Shown here: positions 33,395 to 45,468 of the stretch, piece after piece
Position numbering within the stretch: the stretch's first letter is position 1
Layout of the letters: the number at the start of each line of letters is the position of its first letter
From: Pteria penguin
Taxonomy: Eukaryota; Mollusca; Bivalvia; Pterioida; Pteriidae
Length of the DNA stretch: 64,000 nt
Direction of reading: 5' to 3'
Assembly: GCA_035048485.1 (NCBI GenBank)
Contig: CM068580.1
Location: 34,881,585 to 34,945,584, forward strand
Program-made: the position numbers and the translations under genes
Notes under the pieces: model-generated
The model's database searches: none
The model's input: the letters and a program-made list of their open reading frames with translations, nothing else
What the model was told of the DNA's origin: nothing

Positions 33395-33889
33395 GTAAGT
33401 GAAATGTGGTTTATACACAAAAATCCAATAATTTAGCAATGACATTTTTGTTCAGTTTGTTGTCTTGTATATTATATTGGAAACTAAGGTCGCATTTCAA
33501 GATGAATTCGTTACACTCTCATCTTCAATTTAGTTTGCTGTTTAACGTCACTATTCTGGTGTATTGCTTGTACTACTTAGCACCACTAGTTAAGCATTAC
33601 TGAAGATTTGTCCTCCTGCTGAGTCCCCATTATAATCAGCTAGGAATATTTGTCCTGCTAGATCTGTCCTTCGCATGGTCCTCGAAAAGACCTACCGATC
33701 ACCGAATATATTCCAGTTATAATAAAGATTCCTGCCAGGTTCAAACCCGCGACCTTTGACTTTGCTAACCACAACTTTTGCTACTTCAACTAGAGACCTG
33801 TGGCTGAGCATTTCTAGATGTTAGTTCCTCTTTTACGTCAGCGCTACTCTAACGTCAGCGCTAACAATCAATACGACCTAGATTTTCAC

Positions 33890-33986
<97 letters not shown>

Positions 33987-36900
33987 TTAGTTTGATCCGA
34001 GTAAAGCACACAAGGAAGTACTTCGTTTTGTTTATATTTAAATCAAGCAGTATGTTTGTTTCCTGCTATTTTAGTCATATTTTTTTCAGCAATCAGATGT
34101 GCTTGAACAAACGAGTGGGACATACGGTCAAGATTTCGACCACACACCTACCCCTCCTAAGAAGACAAAAGAACAGCTGTTGAAGAAAATCAACTTTGAT
34201 AAAATTGATAGGACTGCACTAGATGTAGGTCGATTGATTACCTTTTTTTACATCATTGTTTGTCAGTCTGTATTTAATCCATAACATGCACTAATTATAT
34301 CTCAATAAATAAAATGTTTATCTTTAAAATGAATATATCATTTTGAAGCATTTTATAAAATAAGACCTTTTACCGAAAGTATTTTTAAATAATGTTATTC
34401 GTTCCAATAGGGATAATTAACATTGTATTGAATGTTATGGGAATTTCTATATAATGTTCATATTTATTCTTAAAAGACAAATTTTTGGAAAAACTCACAA
34501 TTCAAAGTTGTAATTTATCAATATTCATAAACAAAAATGAAGTTTACCGTGCAGTATTTCTGCGCCTTACAATTTTTTTATATTAATAACTAAGGGGCAT
34601 AACTCCTTTAAGGGAATTCCTATTGTACAATCCCAAACTTTACAGTCACAAACATCAAGATAATCTAAGGTGACATACATTTTGCTTCAACAAATAATCA
34701 CAACAAAAATTATTTTTGTTGATGCCAATTTTCCCATTTGGAACTTATTATGGATTGAATGCTTTAAATCCACGAGAATGTCACTCAGACAAACAACACA
34801 CATCAAACAATCTTTGGAATATTATATCCACAGGAAGCACATACCGTCAATACATCTACGTATAAACTTTTGTATTCCAGTATCACGTCACACTTACATC
34901 ACGAATTCCTTTATCTTATATTTAAACTTAAAATAGCGAATTACATATTCATTATCATGAATACCATCTAAACCTTGCTACGATTTCTTTATTATTAAAG
35001 GAGACATACTAACTACAATTTCCTTATTATTAAAAGAGACATACTAACTACAATTTCTTTATTATTAAAGGAGACATACTAACTACAATTTCTTTATTAT
35101 TAAAGGAGACATACTAACTACAATTTCTTAATTATTAAAGGAGACATACTAACAACAATTTCTTTATTATTAAAGGAGACGTACTAACTACAATTTCTTT
35201 ATTATTAAATGAGACATACTATCAACAATTTCTTTATTATTAAAGGAGACATACTAACTACAATTTCTTTATTATTAAAGGAGACATACTAACTACAATT
35301 TCTTCATCAGTTTTGTTCTTTCAAGTGCGCTTAATACAAGAAAGCTAGAGCTCACTTGGGCCAAATAATGAGCTGTATGCATGTGTTTTTGCTTTCGATT
35401 TCAAATTAAGGCGCTCACTTGAACTGATCAAAATCTGATAAGATAAGAAAGATGCAAGTTGTAAGATAGTGATTAAACTCAATGTTACTTTCTTCACTTC
35501 TACTACTTAAATTAAGATTAAGTCTGAACTAAAAATAGTTGTGGATGTGAAAAATAAAGGTAGTGATTAGTTGGTCATTCCTGAAATTTGTTAATATAGC
35601 ACAAGCTGTATCAGCAATTGTTTTTATTTTTTTCTCGAAAAAGTACTGTCAACAGCTATCGACAGACCCTTCTAATGAAAGATGCATTAAGCACTAATCT
35701 TATATGTCAGTATTCATATTGCATTACGATATACAGCAACAATCGGCAAAGCTAAAAAAAAAATACTAATTTACCAATATATGTAATTATACAGGCTCCA
35801 CCGGAACTTCTTCTGGAACAGTTCTGGGACATTTCCGACCACCTGGTTGTGTCAAAGAGCTTTGATGTCATTGATGATATATATAGAATCCGGGCAATAT
35901 TTCGCTGGATGACGTCATTTGATATCGATAGTATCATGACGCAGATCTTACCTCCGGATTCCTGCCCCCTGGAATATCTCCTCAAGATCCAGTCTGATTT
36001 CGGAGACCACGCCCACTTGCTATATGTTTTATGTGTGTAAGTACTGCAGATAAACGAGTATCTTTTATTCTGTTTGTTAAACAAAACACTGCTTATCAGA
36101 ACAGACTATGCCATTATCATGAAAAAGGAATCTGAAGTTCGCGAGGGGATTTTTTTTCGATGGACACTAGATGTCCACTAAATCGTTGATATTAGGTCAA
36201 TGCTTGGGTTAAAGACGAGTTTCTGAATTAGTGATACTATAAAAATAGCACTGTGGGCCCTCTTACCCCCTAGGATTGCAATAATCACCGACAAGATCAC
36301 TAGATTCGTTATCATCCTTTAGAGCTTATTTAGAAAAAGACCGCATCAAAATTCCAAATTACTATTACAAAGGAGATAGATGGTGCCAAATACACCATAC
36401 TCGTCTACGATTGGGATGCAGCTCTCTAAACTCTGACTTATATAAAAACCACCTGAGAGATAATGATATTTGTATTTGTGGAGGTGTAGAAACAGCCGCT
36501 CATTACTTCTATGATTGTAAATTATATGACAACATTCGGTCATCAACTATCCATGCTATACATGTTAATACAAACATTGATATATTACTATCTGGGTGCC
36601 CTATGTATAATAACGATGTAAACGAGGAGATATTCAAACATGTGCACAACTTCATTATAAAGAGTAAACGTTTCTAATATTACCTAGTAGATTAATACTC
36701 TATCTGCTCTGCAACCAATTTTTTTTTCTCCATTTAGGTTATTGTACTTTATTCCATTATAAGTTCAGGACTCATATGAATATAATTAAATGTGAATATA
36801 TGTATATGTGTGTATGTATACAGTGATGTGTGTATGTATGTGTAAGTGTGTGTGAATGCATGTATATGTGCATGGATGCGTACATGTATGTGTATGTGTT

Positions 36901-39900
36901 AGTATATGCGTTCATATGAATAATTGTTAATTTGTAGAATATGTGTATGTATGTGTGTATGTGTATGTATGTATATGTATATGTGTATGTATATGTGTGT
37001 GTATGTGTGTATATTTATATATGTGTATATGTACATATGTATATATATATATGTGTGTGTGTATATATGTCTACATGTAGGCCTATACACGTGTTTTTTT
37101 TTCATATTTGTACACATGTGAAGTAGCATGCTATGTATACATGGCAAACCGACTTAATTATATCTTACAAATGTCTACATATGTACCTATGTATAACTGT
37201 TTATATACATAAATGTATTTCTGTACTGTATTTTGAATACTGGTTTACCATTACTTTTATACTTGTATCTACTAGTGATTGCATATTTACATGTTTCTAC
37301 GTGTATTTGTATCTGTATAAATACTAATACTTTATTCACGTCGGCCTATCATAAATGTATTTAAAATTTGGTACAAATGGAGAGAGCTTTATATAAGCTA
37401 TCTGCTTGCTGCTCAATCCATAAATTGATGCATATGTATATATCTTGTTAATGTATATTTTTCACAATAAATACTGTTTAAATCAATAATCACTGCAATA
37501 ACATTATTGTAGACAAATACATAGATACGTTCTCATTATAATCTTTTCTTTTTTTTTTTTTTTTTGGTGAAATCAATAACAATGTGCGTAAATGTTTATT
37601 ATAGGGCGGCCAACATTCCTTGTGTCGTCATCAACGGTATGACAAAGCATGGTCTGTATGAGGTAGGAGATGAGTTAAATCGTGACGTACTGCTGTCGAA
37701 GTGGAACGCTGTATTCGTAAATGGCGAATGGCGACTCATCGATCCACATTGGGCTGTTAGTGTGCCGGAGGGAACATATCGAGATCAGATTTTTGTCGAC
37801 GACGAGGGGAATATATCAGTGACGGATGAATTCGGCAACAAAGAAGGGGAAGATCGACCTGTCAACGAATTTTTCTTCCTGTGTGATCCTCAGAAAATGA
37901 TTTGGACACATTTTCCGGATGAAGAGAAATGGCAGCTCCTAGAAAAGCCAATCAGCGAAAAGAGATTTCAGGATCAGCCGTATGTTCGCGAGTATTTTCA
38001 TACATTGAACCTGACGATTTCCAGCGAATACCCGGAGACCGATAACTGTATCCTTCGTCCAGACGGTCGACCTTCCAGGATAGCCTTTAACCTTCCTGTG
38101 GACATTGGTAAACATCTGTCCTTTAAATTCACGATCAACGAGGTGGATGTAGATATCGGAGATGAACGAGACCCCAGTGAACTCGAACGAAATGTCATGA
38201 TGGAGAAGTCGGATTCAAGTCTACGGTTTACAGCTAGGTTCCCGTTCATTGGACGATTTCAGCTGGATATTTATGGTTGTGACCAGAGGTCCGACATGAC
38301 ATTCAGACTTCTTTGCACATATTTAATTCATTGTGGAAAAATATGTAAAAATTGTAAAGGTTTTCCGAAAGTCCCAGACCACGGATGGGGACCCCATCCC
38401 CTTGCTGCAAAAGTCGGTCTTGTGCCAATTTCCCCTAAATCCAATACGATTACAACAGAGACAGGAATTGTGGAAGTCAGACTTCCTTCGAAAATGTGTA
38501 ATAACATGTGTCACGCATTAAAGAGTATGGCTTTTGACGATGCCCTCCTTAGCAATCACGCAATTGGAAGATTTGACAATGATCAGTATTTTGTGAATAT
38601 GCGATTACCGGAGGCTGGAGAATACACCCTCGAAATTTTTGCAGATGTTGACCAATTAAAAGGAAAGTTACCGGACACCAAGGTGATGACGTTCTTGGTT
38701 GAATTCATTGGTGATTCTACCAATGCCCCTTTCCCTGTCGTTCTTGGCAGTCATCTTGGAAAGAAGCCCTTCGCTGACAAGTTGCAAATAAAAGCTAAGG
38801 AGAGTGCTAATGGTGTGATAATGGCATGGGAAGGTAAACTTTCTCTTCAATTTGATGCAGAAAACAACATCAAAATGTTCAATGAACTATCAAGCAATGA
38901 CACCACGGCAAGGAAACTCATGAAGATTGATGACAAACAAGAAAACGGTGCTTGGGTGTTTGATCTTGATCTTCCATTACCAGGTATTTACTCCTTAAAT
39001 TTGTATGCATGGGATGATGATGAACAAATGAAAAAGATGCATGAAGTATTCAGCTATTTGATACAGTCTACAGGATATATCACAAAAGAAGAGTTGGAAA
39101 AACAAAGAAAATCACGTAAAAATAAAAGAAATAAACGGACATCCAGTAGATCTCCCAGGCGGACTGACACAACAGATGTAGTAGATAGCAAAACGAATGG
39201 AAGCAAAGAGGAGGCGGATGAAACACTGAAAGACACAACAAACGACAAGATGGGAAAAGAGGACTCAGCAGCTATTCCCAAGGACAATGATGACCCCTTT
39301 TCTGGAATGTCTAATGATATCGCCGGGATCAGCGGAATGAGAGCCGCCCCAGCTGCCACAAGTTTTATGACCAAGTCCAAAGAGATCGAAAGTAAAAGAA
39401 GTGCAACATCAAGTAAAAATGATGCTGCCAAGAACCAGCCTCCGGGCAATAAATCTGTAGTTAGTGATAAAAATCAAGAACACTTAAAACAGATATCACT
39501 CCGTGGAAAAGGCAGTGGATTGACTGGCGTTCAAGATAAGACCAAAGCAGAACAACGATCCAAGACTCAACTTACGTTGAAGAGACAACAAACAGGACAA
39601 ATACAAAGTGCAACAGGTACACATTCAAAGACTAACTCTCAAAATGACACAAACAAATCGTCAAATAACAAATCAAAAGACTTATCCAGTGAAAAAAAGA
39701 AAACTCTAACAAGCAAACAAAATACAAATGACAATAACAAAGGAGTAACATTCGGTAGCGAAGCTTTAGAATCGCTGATCGTCAAAACTTTTGTGACATC
39801 TGAAAACATTTTACATATACCAATAGAACAGCCTTTGAATACGATATTTACGTCACTGAGACGCCGGGATGCCAATGAAAAACATGGTGACAAAGTCATG

Positions 39901-41096
39901 GTTGTAAAACAGAACCAGGGACTGGAGTTCAGAATCAAAGGTTACGGAGAATACCAACTGGACGTTATGTGGAAAGGCGATGGCACAAAGATCGCCATGG
40001 TGGGCAGGTACACGGTGATTCGGAAGCCAGCACGTGGGAATAAAACAGCTCAGTCTATGACAACATCTAAATTGTTTGGTAGTGGGTTTGTAGATGCAAG
40101 TGTGTGGAATTCTGATGGAACAAATATCAAAGCCAAAGAAAAGAAAAAGAAAACTGTAAGTGAAGAGAAAGTGGAGCAGGATAAAATTGTACCTGATCTA
40201 CGGTCCATAAAAAGCTCGGACATGTATGATGACGATACTCAGGAACGCTTCACAGAGGGTAAGCGTGTAATAAAAATATGACTAACACAAAATCAGATGT
40301 CCAATGTAATTATTATCATCAATCAGGCTCTAGTGTTTTTATACTGCCACGGCTGTAAAAAAATTACTGTGATAAAAGTTATTCTCATTCTGCATGCATT
40401 TAGATGGGTTTTCGACGCTTATTTTTGGTTCAAATTATTAATTAGTTTTCCCTTCAGATACTTAGATTTCGACATTGAGCATTATTAAAGAAACCAAAAT
40501 TTAAATTATGGAAATGCGCATATGGTGAATATGGTGGAAATTTAGTTCTGCCACAATGCAGCCGAATATCTCACAAAACTGTGTTGTTGAACGTCATATG
40601 GAAATAACCACAATAGTTGAAGCAAATTGAAATACTAGGCCTGCAGTGTAAACTTATTGCATCTTTTTATTGCAACCGTCCATTGTGTAGCGTTACATCA
40701 TTTAGTAAGGCTATTTCATTATATTGATTAATTTTTTTACGTTTCAACACAAAATTTCATCTGCAACGTTCAAATGTCCAATCCATTTCTTTTGAAGCTA
40801 CAAATCGCGAGATGATGGCCAAGTTAAGGAAAAGTATGAATGTGAAAGACTTGACACTTGTCCTGAAGTATATGGAACTGTACCATTCGACGACAAAATC
40901 AGCCAGAGGGGTCTTTCCGAAGTCTATTCAAAATCTCATGAAGAAAATAAAGAAACACCAAAGCAAGTAGATTCTTACATATTTGATAGAATTTAAAAGG
41001 CATTAAGGACAGGCGTTGTTGTCACGTAAGAGCTTATACGTATGAATCGCGAAAACTGTAAAAAAAAAATAAATAAATGAAAATAGAAATAATTGT

Positions 41097-41154
<58 letters not shown>

Positions 41155-43240
41155 TTAAAACCAAGGGATCACTTTAAAATACATGTAATATGAGTATTTA
41201 ATAGTTATCTTATTAATGTGTTTGAAGCTATACACGTATACTATTACTATTCATCCAAATATTTGAGATTGGATTTTGCAGGAGTAGTAATGGAGTGCCG
41301 AATGGATGAACCTGTAGTAATAGAGGAAGCAATAGACGTAAAGAAACGATCAGACGACAAAGGAATGCTGGAAATCACACTAGTGGTAGCTCATAAAATC
41401 ATTGACCGCGCATCCCGGAAGCAGAAGTGTACCAAGATGGAGTTGGAGATTAATCAGATCACGCTGACGGAAATAAAACAATACTCTAATCCTCCAGATG
41501 GCGTTCATGAATGTATGATGGCGACACTTCTCTTGTTAGGAGACAATATCGAAGACCTACAGGTAAAGTATTCTCTATCTGATAAATTATGTCACATGTA
41601 AACAGAGAGCGCGCTTGCTGGAGTGGCTGAATGCTTGACTTGTGGTGCGAATGATACTGATTCGATTCCCGGATGGCGCCACTATGTCTTTGAAGTTAAT
41701 TACCCGCTGCTTCCATGTGGCGGTATGACTACAATATTGTAGAGAGCGACGTAAAATCCAAATCAACCAACCAACAACGTGCAGATCTCTGTGTAATATA
41801 CAATACTTTAGCATTAGTCTGCGAGTTCACTATTAATATTGTTGTTTTCTCTTGTGCATTTGTATCAGAATGCTCTCGAGTACACAAAATCTCAATGGCT
41901 GTATGCAAAACTTGGGTTTTCATGTGCAGGTTTATTATTAACAACATACAAAAAGAATTTTAGCACATGTTTAGACAAGAAACAGAATATGACAAAATAC
42001 TGTATTGGGGATATGGCAGGAAACCTAGGTATACAAGCATCATCTATTGTGTGTACACTTTCGTTTGTAATGAATATTTGCATATTTGGAAATAGTAGGT
42101 TAATGTTTGTTACATACTTTCAGGATTTCAGTGCATGTCAAGGACTTCTGTTTAGAACAGGGCATAACTATGTTATGAGACGCATTGCGCAATTTGATTC
42201 AAAAACTGTACCGGTGGAAAGGGTCGAAATGACAAAAAGTATCCTGGGAAATTACTCCGTCTGGCAAATCATGGACGTCAGCAAAGGTGCAGCGGCATTC
42301 TTTATGTGGGTGAGTAAGCTACTGACGGGAAACTACAGATGAAGCAATCATTTCTTAAGAGAGTTAAGTAAAAAAAAAACGAAGAAGTACCGACGGTAAA
42401 CCACATCTCATAGTCCATGGAATAAAATGACAATATCGTGTATAGTGTCATATTCAGACAAATACGAACTCCAATCAAATCGAAGTGAGACCAGGTGCCC
42501 GGTGGAGTAAGCGTCCCCTGGTTGCATACAACACCCGTCGCAAAAGTCTTGCAACAACTTTTCAAGTCTAGGAAGTAAATACATAAATATACATGCATGA
42601 ACACATGAAGGAGACAAGAACACCAAGTCAAATCTTCCTATTCAAGGCATGAACTGTTATTTAACTGAAATTCCGGCATCGGAAATGCACGTGAACAAAT
42701 AATCATTCTATTTTTTCCCTACAACTCCAGGTTTTCTTCAAGAATAGATATTTGTGACAAGAACGAAAAGCACACACTATAAAACTTGTATATATCTCCG
42801 TTTGAATGAAAAGAATCATGGTAATGTAGCATTTGTATGAAGATAATATCTAGAGTTTGCTAAAAAGATTTAAAAGACTGTACACTTTATTTAATGTGAT
42901 TACTGTATGCATTCTGTTTATTTGTTAATGAATCAAGTCCACAGTTAAAGATTTCACATGTTTAGCGTTTGTGTTGTGTTTCCTTTTTATATATGCTAAC
43001 GATAGAATGCATTTTGATTAAATTTTAATATCAATAAAAATACCTGAATATCAATATGCATGTATATGCTTACAGGTTAGAGCAATGATCCAAGAAGTAG
43101 AAAACCGAAAACGTCCATTCTCTAGCAAGTCACGAGCAGCATCATCAAAATCTCGTTCGTCAAAGCGAATTGCACCACGTGCTACAGTATTCCCAGAATA
43201 CATTAGCAGACGAGATGGAACCATTATTATGAAGCTTTAA
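33353..43240 (+). CDS. Array copy 3: KY/hillarin-like pseudo-transglutaminase with Lys/Ser-rich insert and dynein-stalk-head-like module
   Basis: Eight exons: 33353-33394, 34090-34224, 35795-36036, 37605-40258, 40798-40962, 41282-41562, 42124-42309, 43076-43240. They total 3870 bases, 1289 residues. The transglutaminase-like domain spans about 60-260; Phe128 replaces the catalytic Cys, Ser replaces the His in LLSKWNA, and the Asp is kept in LIDPHW. Ig-like module signatures fall near 351, 474, 592 and 917. The third and fourth modules are separated by about 225 residues of Lys/Ser/Thr/Asn-rich, probably disordered sequence (about 634-858). The stalk-head-like module covers about 1125-1240, followed by a Ser/Arg/Lys-rich tail. 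Intron 5 appears to use a GC donor. Introns hold a SINE, a LINE fragment and several microsatellites. AATAAA signals lie at 43272 and 43279. Confidence 0.88.
33620..33805 (-). repeat. tRNA-derived SINE-like sequence (minus strand), intron 1 of copy 3
   Basis: Minus-strand reading gives gtagcaaaagttgtggttagc, then ggtcgcgggtttgaacctgg, i.e. A-box- and B-box-like motifs at tRNA spacing. Confidence 0.5.
33891..33986. repeat. (CAT)n microsatellite, 32 units
   Basis: A perfect trinucleotide array in intron 1 of copy 3, about 100 bases before exon 2. It creates an artefactual poly-Ser reading frame. Confidence 0.98.
34090..34224 (+). CDS. Copy 3 exon 2: N-terminal linker
   Basis: Forty-five codons between ttttttcag and GAT|gtaggt, phase 0. 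It includes TPTPPKKTKEQLLKKINF and ends IDRTALD. Copy 4 exon 2 shares the pattern PP-K-TK-x-[EQ]LL. Confidence 0.82.
34490..34640 (-). repeat. Dispersed repeat A, copy 3 (reverse, partial)
   Basis: The complement shows ggagttatgccccttag...cagaaatactgcacggtaaa cttcatttttgtttatgaat, matching repeat A at 3385 and 13845. Confidence 0.55.
34978..35303. repeat. 35-bp tandem repeat, about 9 units
   Basis: The unit is ctacaatttctttattatta then aaggagacatactaa, with few substitutions; intron 2 of copy 3. Unrelated in sequence to the 35-bp array of copy 2. Confidence 0.95.
35795..36036 (+). CDS. Copy 3 exon 3: N-terminal half of the transglutaminase-like domain
   Basis: 242 bases from ttatacag to GT|gtaagt, phase 2. 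It encodes APPELLLEQFWDI, RIRAIFRWMTSFDID and the degenerate active-site segment QSDFGDHAHLLYVLC, with Phe at the Cys position. Confidence 0.9.
36294..36677 (+). pseudogene. 5'-truncated LINE fragment (end of reverse-transcriptase ORF)
   Basis: The frame open to TAA at 36677 encodes YYKGDRWCQIHHTRLRLG, CSSLNSDLYKNHL, then CICGGVETAAHYFYDCKLYD, the Cys/His-rich tail typical of the C-terminus of many non-LTR retrotransposon polymerases. Endonuclease and polymerase motifs are missing. Downstream TG/TA-rich sequence (36790-37080) up to about 37470 may be its 3' end. It sits in intron 3 of copy 3 in sense orientation. Confidence 0.75.
36790..37080. repeat. TG/TA-rich simple sequence
   Basis: Mixed tgtatg/tatg repeats downstream of the LINE fragment; non-coding. 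Confidence 0.85.
37605..40258 (+). CDS. Copy 3 exon 4: transglutaminase-like C-terminal half, KY Ig-like modules, disordered insert
   Basis: 2654 bases, the largest exon of the array. The acceptor ttattatag was chosen so that the codon joins as VAANIPCVVING. The donor is GAGG|gtaagc. Three Ig-like modules, then about 225 residues of low-complexity Lys/Ser/Thr/Asn sequence (39085-39760), then a fourth module with KGYGEYQLDVMW. A basic Lys run (EKKKKK) lies near the end. Confidence 0.92.
40798..40962 (+). CDS. Copy 3 exon 5: first helical repeat, GC donor
   Basis: 165 bases, the same length as in copy 2. The frame reads TNREMMAKLRKSMNVKD and ends KKIKKHQ. No GT donor in the right phase exists; the only site that keeps the frame and the conserved length is CAAA|gcaagt, a GC-AG intron. 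Homology to the other copies supports this. Confidence 0.75.
41101..41150. repeat. (AG)n microsatellite
   Basis: Twenty-five uninterrupted AG units in intron 5 of copy 3. Confidence 0.98.
41282..41562 (+). CDS. Copy 3 exon 6: second helical repeat and first half of stalk-head-like module
   Basis: 281 bases from tttgcag to CAG|gtaaag. It encodes MELEINQITLTEIKQYSNPP, then DGV and TLLLLGDNI. Of the four copies this segment most resembles cytoplasmic dynein: NPP followed by V and LLLG. Confidence 0.88.
41605..41782 (+). repeat. tRNA-derived SINE, intron 6 of copy 3
   Basis: A-box-like ctggagtggctgaatgc and B-box-like tgattcgattcccgg at tRNA spacing, a body, then gagcgacgtaaaatccaaat and a (caac)-type tail. 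The gcgacgt.aaa..caa end is what I recall of molluscan SINE tails. Confidence 0.65.
42124..42309 (+). CDS. Copy 3 exon 7: second half of stalk-head-like module
   Basis: 186 bases, phase 0, donor TGG|gtgagt. It starts DFSACQGLLFRTG, contains RRIAQFDSK, and ends IMDVSKGAAAFFMW. The usual Trp after the opening Asp is Phe in this copy. Confidence 0.88.
43076..43240 (+). CDS. Copy 3 exon 8: C-terminal tail
   Basis: The acceptor is cttacag. It encodes VRAMIQEVENRKRP, then a Ser/Arg/Lys-rich basic tail (SKSRAASSKSRSSKR), ending at TAA 43238-43240. The basic charge would suit binding to acidic tubulin tails or membranes; that is inference. Confidence 0.85.
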   Translation, partial: VRAMIQEVENRKRPFSSKSRAASSKSRSSKRIAPRATVFPEYISRRDGTIIMKL

Positions 43241-43271
43241 ATATATCATTATCTCGGGACATTTACCGTAA

Positions 43272-43284
43272 AATAAACAATAAA
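43272..43284 (+). terminator. Probable polyadenylation signals of copy 3
   Basis: AATAAA at 43272 and again at 43279, 32 and 39 bases after the stop codon. Confidence 0.5.
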
Positions 43285-44426
43285 TATGACAAAATAGAAT
43301 GTATGAGAAGTGAAAAAGACAAACGGGAAATGGTAACATAATCGAGACAAAAGACTTGTAATGCTCAGAGTATTCGACATGACTTTATATGATATAAAAA
43401 TGAAATTTAAATTATCTTTAACATGCGTTCATAAAGCCCGCAGTACAGACTGTAACAGACAAGTGGTGATATGAGGTGGCAGTATTGTCGACATTGTGCC
43501 GTACTTCTGAGGAAGAATAATTAAGTTTCTTGAGTGATTAGACGATTTACCGTTTTATGCTCTGATATGGATACACATGATAACTTGTGAGGAACAACAG
43601 CTACTTACTATTTATTAAATATTCTCAACAAATGCTCGTGTGCAATGTACTTTATTGATGTATGCCGCAATAATGTTAGATATTTCTTGTGTATATATTT
43701 ATTTATTTTGCATTGCCTTTCAAAATCTTGTAATCAATTTATATTTTGTAAAAGTTTAAAAGATACAAATGTATATATACTTGGAAATCATAACGAGTGT
43801 ACCATAAAGAAAATAAAGACAGATGGAGCCGTTATTGGGCACATATATTTTCAAATTTAAGACAAAATGAAAACAATTGTGGCAAATACTATCCAGTGTG
43901 TGTATACATAGGTGTTTAATGAAAAAAGTAGTCTGTATGAACAACAATAGCATTGTGTTTTGCTTTAACTATTTCAGATATTTGACAGTGTTGAGACATT
44001 ATGTCCTATGCTATTCATCGTGATTACATTTGGAATACTGAAAAAAAATCGACACTATAGGCGGAATATACTCAATATTTATCTGTATATTGGTTCTTTA
44101 CCCAAGGATTATGAATACGGCCTTAACATATCTATCTCGAAGCATAGACTTTAAACCATACGATACTATTAACAAAATTAACAACAAATAATGTATATAA
44201 AATGAGGGATTGCACTAAATTACTCCTTGACCATAATCTTTCATTCTTTAAATCATTTTAAAAGTGTTTAAAACAAATTTGAAATCTTTGTAAATGAACA
44301 TTCAAGCCTACGGAGTACTGAGTGGATTAAAGAAAATCGCACCTGGAACGAAAGAGGGAAAACAAGACATTACCCGTGTCCTGACAAATGAACGCAATGC
44401 ATGTCCTTAATCACATAACACAATAA

Positions 44427-44511
<85 letters not shown>

Positions 44512-44515
44512 TATA

Positions 44516-44568
<53 letters not shown>

Positions 44569-45327
44569 TAGAAAGACTATAAAACTATGGAAAGAAAAGG
44601 TTCACAATAATATCTTTTACCTATGCATTGTTTTGAATGCATTGTATATAGTCATGCACTTGAGAGCATTGAAGGATAGGAATAGAATTAAGTCGATGTG
44701 CGTATATGCATTTAAAACAATATGCATTTTTAAGTGTATACTTAAGTAAATGACAAATAACATTTCAAATGCATTTTAAAGATATATGACTATGAAAGAA
44801 ATACATTGTGCAAAATTAGAAAATGTACTAGTTTCATTTTGAATGTAAACGTTCTTATCTTAACAAATCGATCCCCGTGTGTTTAACACGGTTACAAAGA
44901 ATCATATGTACAATACAGTGTTAAGGTATTATTGGAATGGATTAAGAGAAAGTCTATTGTTCATAGATTATCACCGTTAAACACGAGAACCCAATACACA
45001 TCTACGGGACACACATACCTGTAAGAAATTCTTTAATGGTTTTCATAATCAGGATTGTTCCAATAGGGTATTCATAAATCAACCCTTAAAAAGGTATGTA
45101 TCCATAAATAGACAATGTATACTGTAGGCAAATAGATCGTACTTGACACTTCATACAAAGGAAAAGCTTTTTATTTCACAAATGATTGATTGAAAATACT
45201 TCAATCAGTTTATTTTTTTTATCTACCTATCTGTTGAATCGGTAGTTTACCTGTATGATTGGGGATAAAGTGGTGTTTGTTGTCATTTAGTTATGACTCC
45301 GTCTGTTTTCGGGACTAATCCTAAGTG
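43285..45327. other. Intergenic stretch between copies 3 and 4
   Basis: AT-rich spacer holding the AT/GT microsatellite at 44434-44565. No gene or promoter motif recognised. Confidence 0.5.
44434..44565. repeat. Compound (AT)n-(GT)n microsatellite
   Basis: (AT)n at 44434-44506 then (GT)n at 44518-44565, separated by a short interruption. Confidence 0.97.
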
Positions 45328-45468
45328 ATGGGGGCAAACGAATCAGCGCTAGTTGGCGGAGTCAAGGCTGCTAACCGTTTCAAACGCAATCGCCACCATG
45401 ATGATACCTCTCCTGATCGATCGACGAGCCGACAGACACGACCCAGATACAGAGCACCACAGAACACG
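45328..45468 (+). CDS. Copy 4 exon 1: Met-Gly start exon
   Basis: Forty-seven codons starting MGANESALVGG (Gly2, Ser6: canonical N-myristoylation pattern), then an Arg/His/Asp/Ser-rich stretch, ending at AACACG|gtgggt, phase 0. This is longer than the first exons of copies 1-3, and the donor is weaker. Confidence 0.7.

Noticed and set aside
33818..34183. Poly-serine protein
   Set aside because: Artefact of a perfect (CAT)n microsatellite in an intron; the real exon 2 (34090-34224) is in another frame.
36899..37147. Tyr/His/Thr-rich minus-strand frame and Cys/Tyr/Val-rich plus-strand frames
   Set aside because: Translations of TG/TA simple sequence.
41839..42342. 167-residue frame extending upstream of copy 3 exon 7
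   Set aside because: The part before 42124 is intron sequence in frame by chance; the acceptor at 42123 gives the conserved 186-base exon.
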